A stretch of DNA of 64,000 nucleotides from Verrucomicrobiia bacterium (lineage in GTDB: Bacteria; Verrucomicrobiota; Verrucomicrobiia; Opitutales; Cerasicoccaceae). Shown piece by piece: positions 1-7,669 of this stretch. The notes below the pieces were generated by a model. That model was given only the letters and a program-made list of their open reading frames with translations. It searched no databases and was not told where the DNA came from. Both the position numbers and the translations under genes were made by a program. Location of the stretch: positions 372,001 to 436,000 of the forward strand of contig JAUIHT010000003.1 of assembly GCA_030432235.1 (NCBI GenBank). The letters run 5' to 3'. Numbering within the stretch: the stretch's first letter is position 1; each line of letters starts with the position of its first letter.

Positions 1-162
1 GCCATCCAGGATTACAGCGGCGACGTGTTTCTCATGACCACCGATCTAACAGCGCTGAGCGACCCGACGCCCCTCGTCCCCGAGCCCTCGACCTACGCCG
101 CGCTGGCTGGCGTGTTTTTCCTCGGCCTGGCCGTGTGGCGCAGGAGAAAGTCAAAAGCCTAA
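1..162 (+). CDS. PEP-CTERM protein, C-terminal fragment
   Basis: This is the last 53 residues of a protein that begins before the window. The reading frame is open from base 1 and ends at TAA 160-162. The tail carries VPEPSTYAALAG, a hydrophobic stretch (VFFLGLAVW) and a basic end (RRRKSKA). That is the tripartite PEP-CTERM sorting signal, which in this family directs an exported protein to an exosortase for processing at the membrane. The mature domain lies outside the window, so its role cannot be told. The final codons and the stop lie inside the left arm of a heptad inverted repeat (149-180), so the repeat itself encodes part of the basic tail. The next gene is another PEP-CTERM protein in the same direction. 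Confidence 0.85.
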   Translation, partial: AIQDYSGDVFLMTTDLTALSDPTPLVPEPSTYAALAGVFFLGLAVWRRRKSKA

Positions 163-233
163 AGACGAAAGTCGAAAGCCCATGCAGCGTGCCTCTTGAC
201 CAAGCTTTAGACTTTAGCCTTTCGACTTTTGAC
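149..233. repeat. Heptad inverted repeat, copy A
   Basis: The left arm (149-180) and right arm (203-233) are imperfect inverted repeats matching at about 26 of 32 positions. Both arms are built from 7-bp units; read on the pyrimidine strand the units look like GGCTTTC, GACTTTC, GTCTTTA, GGCTTTT. The loop is about 22 bases. The left arm contains the stop codon of the upstream gene. The right arm ends about 28 bases before the ATG of the next gene. A transcript would fold into a long hairpin. Related copies occur at 816-970, 2296-2775, 12021-12121, 29501-29630 and 53586-53680. Confidence 0.8.
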
Positions 234-261
234 GCCTACACACCTTTACCACACCACTACC

Positions 262-831
262 ATGAAACTCAAAACTGCACTCCTCGCCGCCGCCTGCGCG
301 GCCCTCCTAACGCTGCCTGCCCAGGCTATCCTTTCGATTACGAACTGGGCCATAACCACCGACAGCCTCTCCTTTGATATCACGGGCGATGCCGCCTCGG
401 TTGCAACACCCAGCAACAATCCCGACACCCTCTATGTCGGCCCAATCAGCAATGACACCTGGATCAATTCCAGCGGCGGCGCGACATCCTTTTCCGGGAC
501 GGCAGATGAGGTGGCCATCGCAGGAGCCAACGCTATAGATGTTGGAGGATTCGCTGACTACATTTCTTTTTCGACCGGGGGCATACCCATGGACTTTACT
601 AACGGTGGCACCATCAGTATATCGGTAAACTTCTCAGGTGTCAGCGGTCAGTTCACCCCCGCCAATATCGATGTGAACGACGTCATCATCTCCTGGGGCT
701 TCAACACCACGAGTCAATTCCCGGATCCGTCGACGCAGCTGAACACCGTCCCCGAGCCCGCGACCTACGCCGCGCTGGCGGGCCTCGGCGTCATGGCCCT
801 GGCAGGCCTGCGCCGGAAGACGAAAGTCTAA
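262..831 (+). CDS. PEP-CTERM secreted protein, function unknown
   Basis: The 189-residue product starts with a clear signal peptide (MKLKTALLAAACAALLTLPAQA). I chose this start over an ATG 33 bases upstream because it puts the basic residues and hydrophobic core at the very N terminus. The middle is a Ser/Thr/Gly-rich, beta-type sequence with no recognised catalytic motif. The end carries VPEPATYAALAGLGVMALAGLRRKTKV, a complete PEP-CTERM signal with hydrophobic segment and basic tail. The family expectation is export, exosortase processing and often a role in exopolysaccharide or surface material. The stop codon lies inside the left arm of a heptad repeat. It follows another PEP-CTERM gene, and a rho-independent terminator lies just downstream. 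Confidence 0.88.
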   Translation: MKLKTALLAAACAALLTLPAQAILSITNWAITTDSLSFDITGDAASVATPSNNPDTLYVGPISNDTWINSSGGATSFSGTADEVAIAGANAIDVGGFADYISFSTGGIPMDFTNGGTISISVNFSGVSGQFTPANIDVNDVIISWGFNTTSQFPDPSTQLNTVPEPATYAALAGLGVMALAGLRRKTKV

Positions 832-970
832 GGACGAAAGGCAAAAGCCCGTGGGGCAAAGTTTTCCGAGAGGTCGTGCCGGTAGGTGCGGCCTTTTTTG
901 TAAGCACCACACCCATTGCCCCAAAAGGACCCTTCTGCCCTCACCTTTCGACTTTCGTCTTTTGTCTTCC
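816..970. repeat. Heptad inverted repeat, copy B, flanking a terminator
   Basis: The left arm (about 816-850) overlaps the last codons and stop of the PEP-CTERM gene. The right arm is about 942-970. Core alignment of the arms gives about 21 matches in 27, with CTTT blocks in 7-bp register (units such as CGACTTT, CGTCTTT, TGTCTTC). Unlike copy A, about 90 bases lie between the arms, including a separate terminator hairpin. The rest of the 832-1037 gap holds no recognisable gene. Confidence 0.65.
872..899 (+). terminator. Rho-independent terminator
   Basis: A 9-base stem (872-880 with 885-893, allowing G-U pairs) and a 4-base loop are followed by six T residues. It sits 40 bases after the PEP-CTERM stop, so it should end transcription of that gene before the glycosyltransferase. 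Confidence 0.65.
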
Positions 971-1037
971 TCCCTCCTTCGCCCTTGCCCTTCTGTGTCG
1001 ATTGGCCTAGACCCTGCTCTGACTCGATAAGAGCATC

Positions 1038-2300
1038 ATGCCGAAGAACATCGGATTTATCTCGACCCGCTTTGCCGGGACGGACGGCGTTTCCCTGGAG
1101 AGCGCCAAATGGGCGGAGGTGTTGTGGGACAGCGACCGCCACGTCTCCTTCTGGTACAGCGGCCGCAGTGACCGCGAGCCGGGCATCTCCTACGTCGTGC
1201 CGGAGGCCTACTTTGGCCACCCCGAGAGTGACTGGATTAACGAGCGCTGCTGGCGCCTCACCCGGCGCGACCCGCTGGTGACCGCCCGCATCCGGGACGC
1301 CGCGGATTATTTAAAAGGCACGCTCTACGACTTCGTGCGGCGCTTTGAAATCGACCTGCTGGTGCCGCAGAACGCCATTACGATCCCCATGCAAATACCT
1401 TTGGGAATCGCCATTACGGAATTTCTGGCCGAGACCGGCATGCCCGCCATCGCCCATCACCACGACTTTTATTGGGAGCGTACGCGGTTCAGTATTGGAT
1501 GCGTCAATGACTACCTGAGCTGTGCCTTTCCGCCCGCGTTGCCGAACATCCGCAACGTCGTCATCAACAAGCAGGCTGAGGAACAGCTCGCCCTGCGCAC
1601 CGGCCAGAGCGCGTTGCTCATCCCCAACGTCTTCGATTTCGACAAGCCAGCGCCGCCCCCCGACGACTACTCCAAGGATGTCCGCTCTGAGATCGGCCTC
1701 TCCGACGACGATATCTTTGTCCTCCAGCCGACCCGCGTGGTGCCGCGCAAGGGCATCGAGCATGCCATCAAAATCGTCGGACGGCTGAACGACCCGCGCT
1801 ACAAGCTCGTCATCTCCCACGAGGCCGGTGACGAGGGCGACGACTACCTGCACATGCTTCAGGAAATGGCCCGCGAGGAGGGCGTCGACATGCGCATCAT
1901 CGCCGACCGCGTCGGGGAAGTGCGCCAGTACGACGACCAGGGTCGCAAAATCTACACCCTCTGGGACATCTATCCGCACTGCGACATCGTCACCTACCCC
2001 AGCACCTACGAGGGCTTCGGCAACGCCCTGCTGGAGACCATCTACTTCCGTAAGCCGCTGGTCGTAAACCGCTATTCCATCTTCGTGCAGGATATCGAGC
2101 CCAAGGGCTTCCGCTTCGCCGTCATGGACAACATCGTGACCAACAAGGTCGTCAACGAGGTCAAACGCATCCTCGACGATCCCAATTATCGCAAGGAGAT
2201 GATTGAGCACAATTACCGCGTCGCCCGGCGCTTTTACTCGTACACCGTGCTCCGCCGCAGCCTGCGAACGCTCATGACATCACTGACGGGGTTGAGCTAA
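1038..2300 (+). CDS. GT4-family glycosyltransferase
   Basis: The 420-residue cytosolic enzyme has the two-Rossmann (GT-B) organisation of glycosyltransferase family 4. The N-terminal half opens with [22 protein letters not shown], with a Gly-rich acceptor-side loop. The C-terminal half has [17 protein letters not shown] (donor-domain start, with the Arg/Lys pair) and [24 protein letters not shown], which contains the E-x7-E nucleotide-sugar motif. Retaining GT4 enzymes transfer sugars from NDP-sugars. The GH13_18 phosphorylase two genes downstream suggests a glucosylglycerate or mannosylglucosylglycerate type solute pathway, but donor and acceptor are inferred, not seen. The stop codon overlaps the left arm of the repeat that encloses the next gene, so an insertion seems to separate this gene from its likely partner. 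Confidence 0.85.
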   Translation: MPKNIGFISTRFAGTDGVSLESAKWAEVLWDSDRHVSFWYSGRSDREPGISYVVPEAYFGHPESDWINERCWRLTRRDPLVTARIRDAADYLKGTLYDFVRRFEIDLLVPQNAITIPMQIPLGIAITEFLAETGMPAIAHHHDFYWERTRFSIGCVNDYLSCAFPPALPNIRNVVINKQAEEQLALRTGQSALLIPNVFDFDKPAPPPDDYSKDVRSEIGLSDDDIFVLQPTRVVPRKGIEHAIKIVGRLNDPRYKLVISHEAGDEGDDYLHMLQEMAREEGVDMRIIADRVGEVRQYDDQGRKIYTLWDIYPHCDIVTYPSTYEGFGNALLETIYFRKPLVVNRYSIFVQDIEPKGFRFAVMDNIVTNKVVNEVKRILDDPNYRKEMIEHNYRVARRFYSYTVLRRSLRTLMTSLTGLS

Positions 2301-2775
2301 AAGCCTAAAGCGAAAAGCTGAAAGCCATGGAAGACCTACTAAATGAACAGAGCACCGTCGAACTTCATGAGCCCAAAGTGGAGTTTTACCAATCCAACTT
2401 TGAGCGACTGGAAGTTTGGAAGCGTGCCTGTCGTTTAGCCGTACGGGTTTATCAAATTACACGAGACTGGAAGGACTGGGGCCTGCGTGATCAGATTAAC
2501 CGTGCCGCCATTTCAGTACCTTCTAATATCGCAGAAGGCTCGGAGCGAGGCACCGATCCAGACTACGCACGCTTTTTGCGAATCTCAAAAGGCTCCAATG
2601 CAGAACTGCGAACGCAACTATACATCGCGAATAAAGTCGGCCTTATTGAACCAAGCACCGCAAAAGAACTTATCCACGAAACCATCGATATAAGTCGTAT
2701 GCTTCAAGGCCTCATCAATCAAATGAATAAACCATGAACACGTTGGCTTTAAGCTTTTCGCTTTTCGCTTTCAGC
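2296..2775. mobile_element. Putative IVS-like element: four-helix-bundle gene between heptad inverted repeats (copy C)
   Basis: A 31-bp left arm (2296-2326) and a 31-bp right arm (2745-2775) match at 27 of 31 positions as inverted repeats. Each is made of 7-bp CTTT-type units (for example CAGCTTT, TCGCTTT). The left arm contains the stop of the upstream gene and ends exactly one base before the ATG of the four-helix-bundle gene. The right arm begins seven bases after that gene's stop and ends eight bases before the next ATG. The enclosed gene is visibly less GC-rich than its neighbours. S23-type genes are known inside 23S rRNA intervening sequences with base-paired ends; here the same arrangement sits between two protein genes. 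No target-site duplication was identified. Confidence 0.6.
2327..2737 (+). CDS. Four helix bundle protein (S23 / 23S rRNA IVS-type)
   Basis: The 136-residue protein has the signature of the TIGR02436 / S23 four-helix-bundle family. It reads FERLEVWKRACRLAVRVYQ, then LRDQINRAAISVPSNIAEG, then YARFLRISKGSNAELRTQL. Family members are encoded by intervening sequences in 23S rRNA of spirochaetes and others. They are also homologous to the Avd accessory protein of diversity-generating retroelements, which binds nucleic acid as a pentamer. No enzymatic motif is present. The gene is bracketed tightly by 31-bp inverted repeats and has lower GC than the glycosidase and transferase genes on either side. 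Both facts suggest acquisition by insertion. Its actual role here, DNA- or RNA-binding, is unknown. Confidence 0.9.
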   Translation: MEDLLNEQSTVELHEPKVEFYQSNFERLEVWKRACRLAVRVYQITRDWKDWGLRDQINRAAISVPSNIAEGSERGTDPDYARFLRISKGSNAELRTQLYIANKVGLIEPSTAKELIHETIDISRMLQGLINQMNKP

Positions 2776-2783
2776 TAATAACA

Positions 2784-4526
2784 ATGATCAAACCCATCTC
2801 ACACGAGCAACTCGCCAAGGTGCGGCGGCGTCTGCGCTTCCTCTATGGGGATCAGGCGGACAAGCTGGCCGAGCGTTTCTATTATCTGGTCGGCCGCTAC
2901 GGTGTCGGCCTGGCACAACGCGAGGCAGAGCCGCGACGCTGGGACCAGAAGGACGTCATGCTCATCACCTACGCCGACATGGTTCACAAGGAAGGCGAGC
3001 GGCCCCTGCAAACCCTGACGAAGTTCTGCGCCGACCACCTCAAGGGCGCGGTCAGCACCGTGCATATCCTGCCCTTCTACCCCTGGAGCAGCGACGACGG
3101 TTTCTCCGTCATCGACTATCGCAAGGTCCACCCCGACTACGGCAAGTGGGACGACGTCGAGGCCCTCGGCAAGGAGTTCGCGCTGGCCTTCGACCTGGTC
3201 TGCAACCACTGCTCGGTCCAGAGCCCGTGGTTCCGCGACTTCCTCACCGGCATCGCTCCTGGCAAGCATTACTTCCTCGAGATGGACCCCAAGACGGACA
3301 CCTCCGCCGTCTTCCGTCCGCGCACCAGCCCGCTCCTGACCAAAACCCAGACGCGGTACGGCGAATCGTGGGTCTGGACCACCTTCAGCGCCGACCAGGT
3401 GGACGTGAACTGGCAAAACCCGGACCTGCTTTTCGAGTTCCTCGACATCCTCTTTCTCTATTTAAGCAAGGGCTGCCGCATCCTGCGGCTGGACGCCGTC
3501 GCCTTCTGCTGGAAGGAGCTCGGCACGAGCTGCGTCCACCTGCCGCAGACGCACGAGCTGGTCAAACTCATCCGCGACGCGTGCGAAATCGTCGCACCCG
3601 ACACGCTTATCCTGACCGAGACCAACGTCCCGCACCCCGAGAATATCAGCTACTTCGGCGAGGGCGACGAGGCTCACATGGTTTACAACTTCAGCCTGCC
3701 CCCGCTGACGCTCCACGCCCTGCTGACCGGCAACGGCCACTACCTGACTAAGTGGGCGAGGGCCCTCGACTACCCCGCGCAGAGCTGCACCTTCCTCAAC
3801 TTCACCGCCTCCCATGACGGCATCGGCGTCGGCCCGGCTCGCGGTCTGCTGCCCGAGAAGGAGCTGACCAAGGTCATCAAGCAAGTTGAAACGCGCGGCG
3901 GCAAGGTCTCTTACAAGGCCCTCGGGGACGGCTCCAAGATCCCCTACGAGCTCAACATCACCTATGCCTCCGCCCTCGACGACGAGAAGGACCCCGCCCT
4001 CGGCCAGGAACGCTTCCTCTGCTCGCAGGGCATCGCGCTGGCTCTCAAGGGCGTGCCCGCGGTTTACTTCCACAGCCTCATGGCCACTCCCAACGATCAG
4101 GAGGGTGTGAAGGAGAGCGGCATCCCGCGCCGTATCAACCGCCATAAGTTCACCGAGTCCGAGCTGCTCGGCGTGCTCTCCGAGGCCGAGGGCCTCCAAG
4201 CGCAGGCCTTCCGCCGCTACGTACAGCTCTTGCGCCGTCGCGCCAATTACCCCGCCTTCCACCCCGACGGCGCACAGAAAATTCACAATCTCGGCGACCA
4301 CTTCTTCTGCCTCGAGCGCACATCCCGGCTGGGCAATCAGACCGTCTACTGCGTCTTCAACCTCACCGCCGAAGCCCAGACATTGAAGAATCCGGCCAAC
4401 TCTGAGGCCCTGGCCAAAGCCAAGAAGTTCTACGACATCGTCTCCGGCAAGACCTACTCCAACGGCAAGAAAGGCGTCAAACTCGCCCCATATCAGTTCC
4501 TCTGGCTCGTTCCCCGTGAGGAGTAA
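2784..4526 (+). CDS. GH13_18 sucrose/glucosylglycerate phosphorylase-like enzyme
   Basis: The 580-residue (beta/alpha)8 enzyme belongs to the alpha-amylase superfamily, subfamily 18. Visible catalytic residues are the nucleophile Asp237 (in RLDAVAF), the acid/base Glu279 (in LTETNV) and the transition-state Asp345 (in ASHDGIG). HILPFYPWSSDDGFSVIDY near residue 94 is the typical first conserved region of this subfamily. Members phosphorolyse sucrose, sucrose-6-phosphate, glucosylglycerol or glucosylglycerate to give glucose-1-phosphate. There is no signal peptide, so it is cytosolic. The length is longer than classical sucrose phosphorylase (about 490-500) and closer to the glucosylglycerate phosphorylase (YcjM-type) group. 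With the GT4 gene upstream, a compatible-solute turnover role is plausible; substrate assignment is inference. Confidence 0.85.
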   Translation: MIKPISHEQLAKVRRRLRFLYGDQADKLAERFYYLVGRYGVGLAQREAEPRRWDQKDVMLITYADMVHKEGERPLQTLTKFCADHLKGAVSTVHILPFYPWSSDDGFSVIDYRKVHPDYGKWDDVEALGKEFALAFDLVCNHCSVQSPWFRDFLTGIAPGKHYFLEMDPKTDTSAVFRPRTSPLLTKTQTRYGESWVWTTFSADQVDVNWQNPDLLFEFLDILFLYLSKGCRILRLDAVAFCWKELGTSCVHLPQTHELVKLIRDACEIVAPDTLILTETNVPHPENISYFGEGDEAHMVYNFSLPPLTLHALLTGNGHYLTKWARALDYPAQSCTFLNFTASHDGIGVGPARGLLPEKELTKVIKQVETRGGKVSYKALGDGSKIPYELNITYASALDDEKDPALGQERFLCSQGIALALKGVPAVYFHSLMATPNDQEGVKESGIPRRINRHKFTESELLGVLSEAEGLQAQAFRRYVQLLRRRANYPAFHPDGAQKIHNLGDHFFCLERTSRLGNQTVYCVFNLTAEAQTLKNPANSEALAKAKKFYDIVSGKTYSNGKKGVKLAPYQFLWLVPREE

Positions 4527-4576
4527 GGCGAAAAACCTTTATTAGAGGGCTGAATGAGATATACTCAGGTTATCTC

Positions 4577-6058
4577 ATGAAGCGTATCGTTAAGGCACTG
4601 CTGATCCTTCTCGGCGTCCTCATTGGCGCCTACCTCGTCGCCACGCTGCTGATCAACATCCATGGCGAGCGCGAGCTACAAAAGGCTCTCGCCCGAGCCG
4701 AGGCCCAAGGCATCTCCATGGACTGGAGCGACTACGTCCCCGACCCCATCCCGAATGAGGAAAATTTGTACGCCCTGCCCGAGTGGGAGCGGTTTTGGAA
4801 TAAGAAGTATAAGTTCTCCCAAACCGACAATAGTCTGTCCAAGACCGTTTCCTTTCTCTATCCAGAAGACTGGCGGACCGGCAACCTCTTCCCCGAGCGT
4901 TGGTTTGCCCACAAGCAAAAGCAGTACAAGAATCGGCTGGGGCTCGATCTGAACGACGAAGCCGCCGTCTGGGGGCAGGTGGACCAAGAACTGGCCCCTT
5001 ATCGCGAAGACCTGGATGCCCTGGTGCAAACCGCCTGGAGCCGATCCGGTTTCCAGTTACCCTACGATGGCAGCGAATCACCCTTCATGTTTCCGCTCTT
5101 GTCCTTCGGGCAAATGCGCAACTTCGGCCGCGCCTTGTGCCTAGATGGCATACTCGCCCTCCAGGCCAGCGATACGGAACGTGCCTTCGGCAGCCTGCAA
5201 ACGCTGGGCAGAATCAGCGCACTCAACAGTGATGCCCCATTCGTGACCAGCCAGATGGCCTCACAGGTGATTTTTCACAATAACTTCATGCCCCTCTTCT
5301 ACTCCGGGCTCCATGACGGGCTCTGGAGCGATGAGCAGCTCGCATGGGCAGAGAACTACCTCGGCGACATCCACTATCTGGAGCGCACCTTCTGGTCCGT
5401 TCGCAGTGAGATGGCCGCCATCTATTCCGCATGGAATGAGTGGCTGGACTGGGACATGGTCCAGATGTTTACCGACTGCGAGGGCAGACCGCCGAACAGC
5501 GCCGAGGCATTCGGGCTCAACCTCGCCCCCGACGGTTATGTAAAAGCCAACCTGGCCAAAGTGCTGGAAGGCCACGAAATTCTGGTCAGCAGTTTTAATC
5601 CAGAGACTGGAAGTTTCGACCCGGAGATAATGAAAGCCTATAATCAATTCGACGAGGAACTGGACGAGAATGCGGGTATTTTCTATGCCCTTGCGGCCAT
5701 GACCATAGGCGTCTTCGACGGCTCCGTATCTTACGCCCTCTCCTGCGACGCCTACGCGCGCATGGGAGCCATTGCCTGCGCTCTGGAGCGCTACAAATTG
5801 GCCGAACACACTTATCCGGATAACCTTAATATCCTCGCACCTACTTGGATGGCCGACATCCCCGGGGATCCCGCAGCGGACGGCGCGCCCTTCCACTACG
5901 AAGTTGTCGATAACCGCGCGGCCTACCGGCTCTGGTCCCTGGGCGGAAACCGCCTCGACGACGGCGGCATCGTCGCGTTGGAGGACTCCGGGAGCAAAGT
6001 CCGCAATGACGCCGGGGACTGGGTTTTTCCCTATCCGAAGGCTCCAAATCAGGGATAA
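4577..6058 (+). CDS. Membrane-anchored protein with pseudopilin-like C-terminal tail
   Basis: I do not recognise a named family for this 493-residue protein. It starts with one transmembrane segment (residues 5-27, IVKALLILLGVLIGAYLVATLLI), so the bulk should lie outside the cytoplasm. The long middle is helical and rich in aromatic residues, with no catalytic motif seen. The C-terminal 90 residues (ALERYKLAEHTYPDNLNIL, then DIPGDPAADGAPFHYEV, then AYRLWSLGGNRLDDGG) strongly resemble the calcium-loop tail of type II secretion major pseudopilins and of many planctomycetal and verrucomicrobial proteins. Here it lacks the N-terminal prepilin cleavage site. The gene is 50 bases after the GH13_18 gene and in the same direction. 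It might belong to the same transcript. Confidence 0.6.
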   Translation: MKRIVKALLILLGVLIGAYLVATLLINIHGERELQKALARAEAQGISMDWSDYVPDPIPNEENLYALPEWERFWNKKYKFSQTDNSLSKTVSFLYPEDWRTGNLFPERWFAHKQKQYKNRLGLDLNDEAAVWGQVDQELAPYREDLDALVQTAWSRSGFQLPYDGSESPFMFPLLSFGQMRNFGRALCLDGILALQASDTERAFGSLQTLGRISALNSDAPFVTSQMASQVIFHNNFMPLFYSGLHDGLWSDEQLAWAENYLGDIHYLERTFWSVRSEMAAIYSAWNEWLDWDMVQMFTDCEGRPPNSAEAFGLNLAPDGYVKANLAKVLEGHEILVSSFNPETGSFDPEIMKAYNQFDEELDENAGIFYALAAMTIGVFDGSVSYALSCDAYARMGAIACALERYKLAEHTYPDNLNILAPTWMADIPGDPAADGAPFHYEVVDNRAAYRLWSLGGNRLDDGGIVALEDSGSKVRNDAGDWVFPYPKAPNQG

Positions 6059-6145
6059 ACACGTTCCAGAGCGGAAAAACGCAGAGAAATGCCATGAAAT
6101 CCGCTTGTCTTAAGCGATATAGAATGCTGAAATAACCGTTCTCAC

Positions 6146-7573
6146 ATGCCCCGGCGTAAAGTAAATCTCCCCCTCATCGAAGTTATCGGTGTCAGCCTCC
6201 TCCTTCACGTGGTAGGTCTGCTGGTGCTGGGCGGTTTGACCATCTGGCAGGTCATCCAGCAGCCGGAGCCTGAGTTTGAGGCGCCCCCACCCCCACAGGA
6301 AGCCATTCAGCCCCAAGAGCTTAAGGTACGCCTGCAAAAAACTCAGCAGAAGAGCCGCCAGCCCACCCGCGTCATGCAGGTGCAGAATCTGAGCAACCTC
6401 AATCTGCCCAAACTGGATATCAACATGCCCACGGTGGACAGCCGCGTGTCCGTCAGCGCAGGCGCCGGTGGCGGTGGCATAGGCCGCGGATTCGGGGCCG
6501 GAGGACTGGATATGTCCAAATCGGCGGTAAACTTTTTCGGCATCAAGTCCACTGGTGAGAACATCGTCTTCATCGTGGACGTCACCCGAAGCATGCTGGA
6601 GCCGAAGCGCGGGGACGTCTGGGGCTTCAACCGGGTCAAGGAAGAGATCGGCAACATGATCGACGGCCTCAGCCCGGGTACCCTGTTCAATATCTACGCC
6701 TACGAGCGCGGGCTGGACGTCTACAGCGTGCGACCGATGCCGGCCACTCCCGAAAACAAGGAAGCGGCCAAGAAGTGGATTAACCAGTACTGGGCATTTC
6801 AAGGAACCCGCATCGTCGGGAGGCAGGGCGCTAATTCCAACAACTACCGCCCCACCTTCACTGAGGACATGGATGTGCGTCGCAACAAGGTCATCACCAA
6901 GGGCAACGGCAGCAACTGGTCCGCCGAGCTTGTGCCTATCCCCGAAGAGCAGTGGGGCCAGGGCAGCAATTCCACTTCACGCATGGAGCTGGCCCTGCTG
7001 GCAGCCTTTGAAAACTACGCCGATACGATTTTCATCATCACGGACGGCACGCCTCAGGTTGCACGCGACATCAAGCAGGAGGAATTCAATGCCTGGGAAC
7101 GCGCCCGGGCCAAGTGGGAAATCGAGGAAGAAAAGGTCAAAGGCACGCCCAAATGGCAGGCCTACCTGGATAAACGCCGGGAATATGAGCAAAAGGTGGC
7201 CGCCTACAAGGAAGAGCGCCGTAAGAAAGGCCTGCCGCCGGAAATCCGTGAAAATAGCCACATTGGAGGCATCCGTCCGCCAGAGCCGCCCATGGGTTGG
7301 GCTCCCAACATCAGTCACCGCAACATGTCCTTCAAGGATATCAACGCCTTCCTTCGTGACCGCGCCCGCGAGCTTTACAAGGAGCGTGACCGCAGGCCAC
7401 CCCCGATGCACATTGTCGGGTACGGTGTGGACGAAAAGGCTCAGGAAAATCTGGAAGAACTGCAAAAAGGCTTTCCAAGTAGCAAATTCCGCCACCTGAA
7501 GAGTGAGGATTTGAAGGAGCCCGAGAAGGAAGAGAAGAAAGACGAGAAGGAGTCCTTCTTCAACCCAAGCTGA
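6146..7573 (+). CDS. von Willebrand A domain protein with TonB-like N terminus
   Basis: The 475-residue inner-membrane protein has a short basic N terminus and one transmembrane helix (about residues 12-33). The helix contains Ser17-x-x-x-His21, the same spacing and almost the same position as the S16/H20 motif of TonB. A Pro/Glu-rich stretch follows (EPEFEAPPPPQEAIQPQELK, 41-60), as in TonB linkers. Next comes a Gly-rich spacer and then a vWA domain from about 138. It has a MIDAS-like DVTRSM (Asp145, Thr147, Ser149; Thr replaces the usual Ser) and IFIITDGTPQ for the later MIDAS loop. The end is Lys/Glu-rich. No TonB C-terminal domain is present. The role is unknown; the sequence suggests a periplasmic adhesion or assembly domain that could couple to an ExbB/ExbD-type motor. 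Confidence 0.75.
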   Translation: MPRRKVNLPLIEVIGVSLLLHVVGLLVLGGLTIWQVIQQPEPEFEAPPPPQEAIQPQELKVRLQKTQQKSRQPTRVMQVQNLSNLNLPKLDINMPTVDSRVSVSAGAGGGGIGRGFGAGGLDMSKSAVNFFGIKSTGENIVFIVDVTRSMLEPKRGDVWGFNRVKEEIGNMIDGLSPGTLFNIYAYERGLDVYSVRPMPATPENKEAAKKWINQYWAFQGTRIVGRQGANSNNYRPTFTEDMDVRRNKVITKGNGSNWSAELVPIPEEQWGQGSNSTSRMELALLAAFENYADTIFIITDGTPQVARDIKQEEFNAWERARAKWEIEEEKVKGTPKWQAYLDKRREYEQKVAAYKEERRKKGLPPEIRENSHIGGIRPPEPPMGWAPNISHRNMSFKDINAFLRDRARELYKERDRRPPPMHIVGYGVDEKAQENLEELQKGFPSSKFRHLKSEDLKEPEKEEKKDEKESFFNPS

Positions 7574-7669
7574 GCCAGCGCTCTAGGCGATTTCCGCACC
7601 TAATCCCGCTAAACTGTCAAACAGCGCTTATTTTGCGAGTGGTGTTTGCTTCTGGCACATTAGCGGGAA

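Noticed and set aside
149-970. CRISPR array
   Set aside because: The repeat units are only 7 bp, occur in inverted arms, and have no spacers. No cas genes are present.
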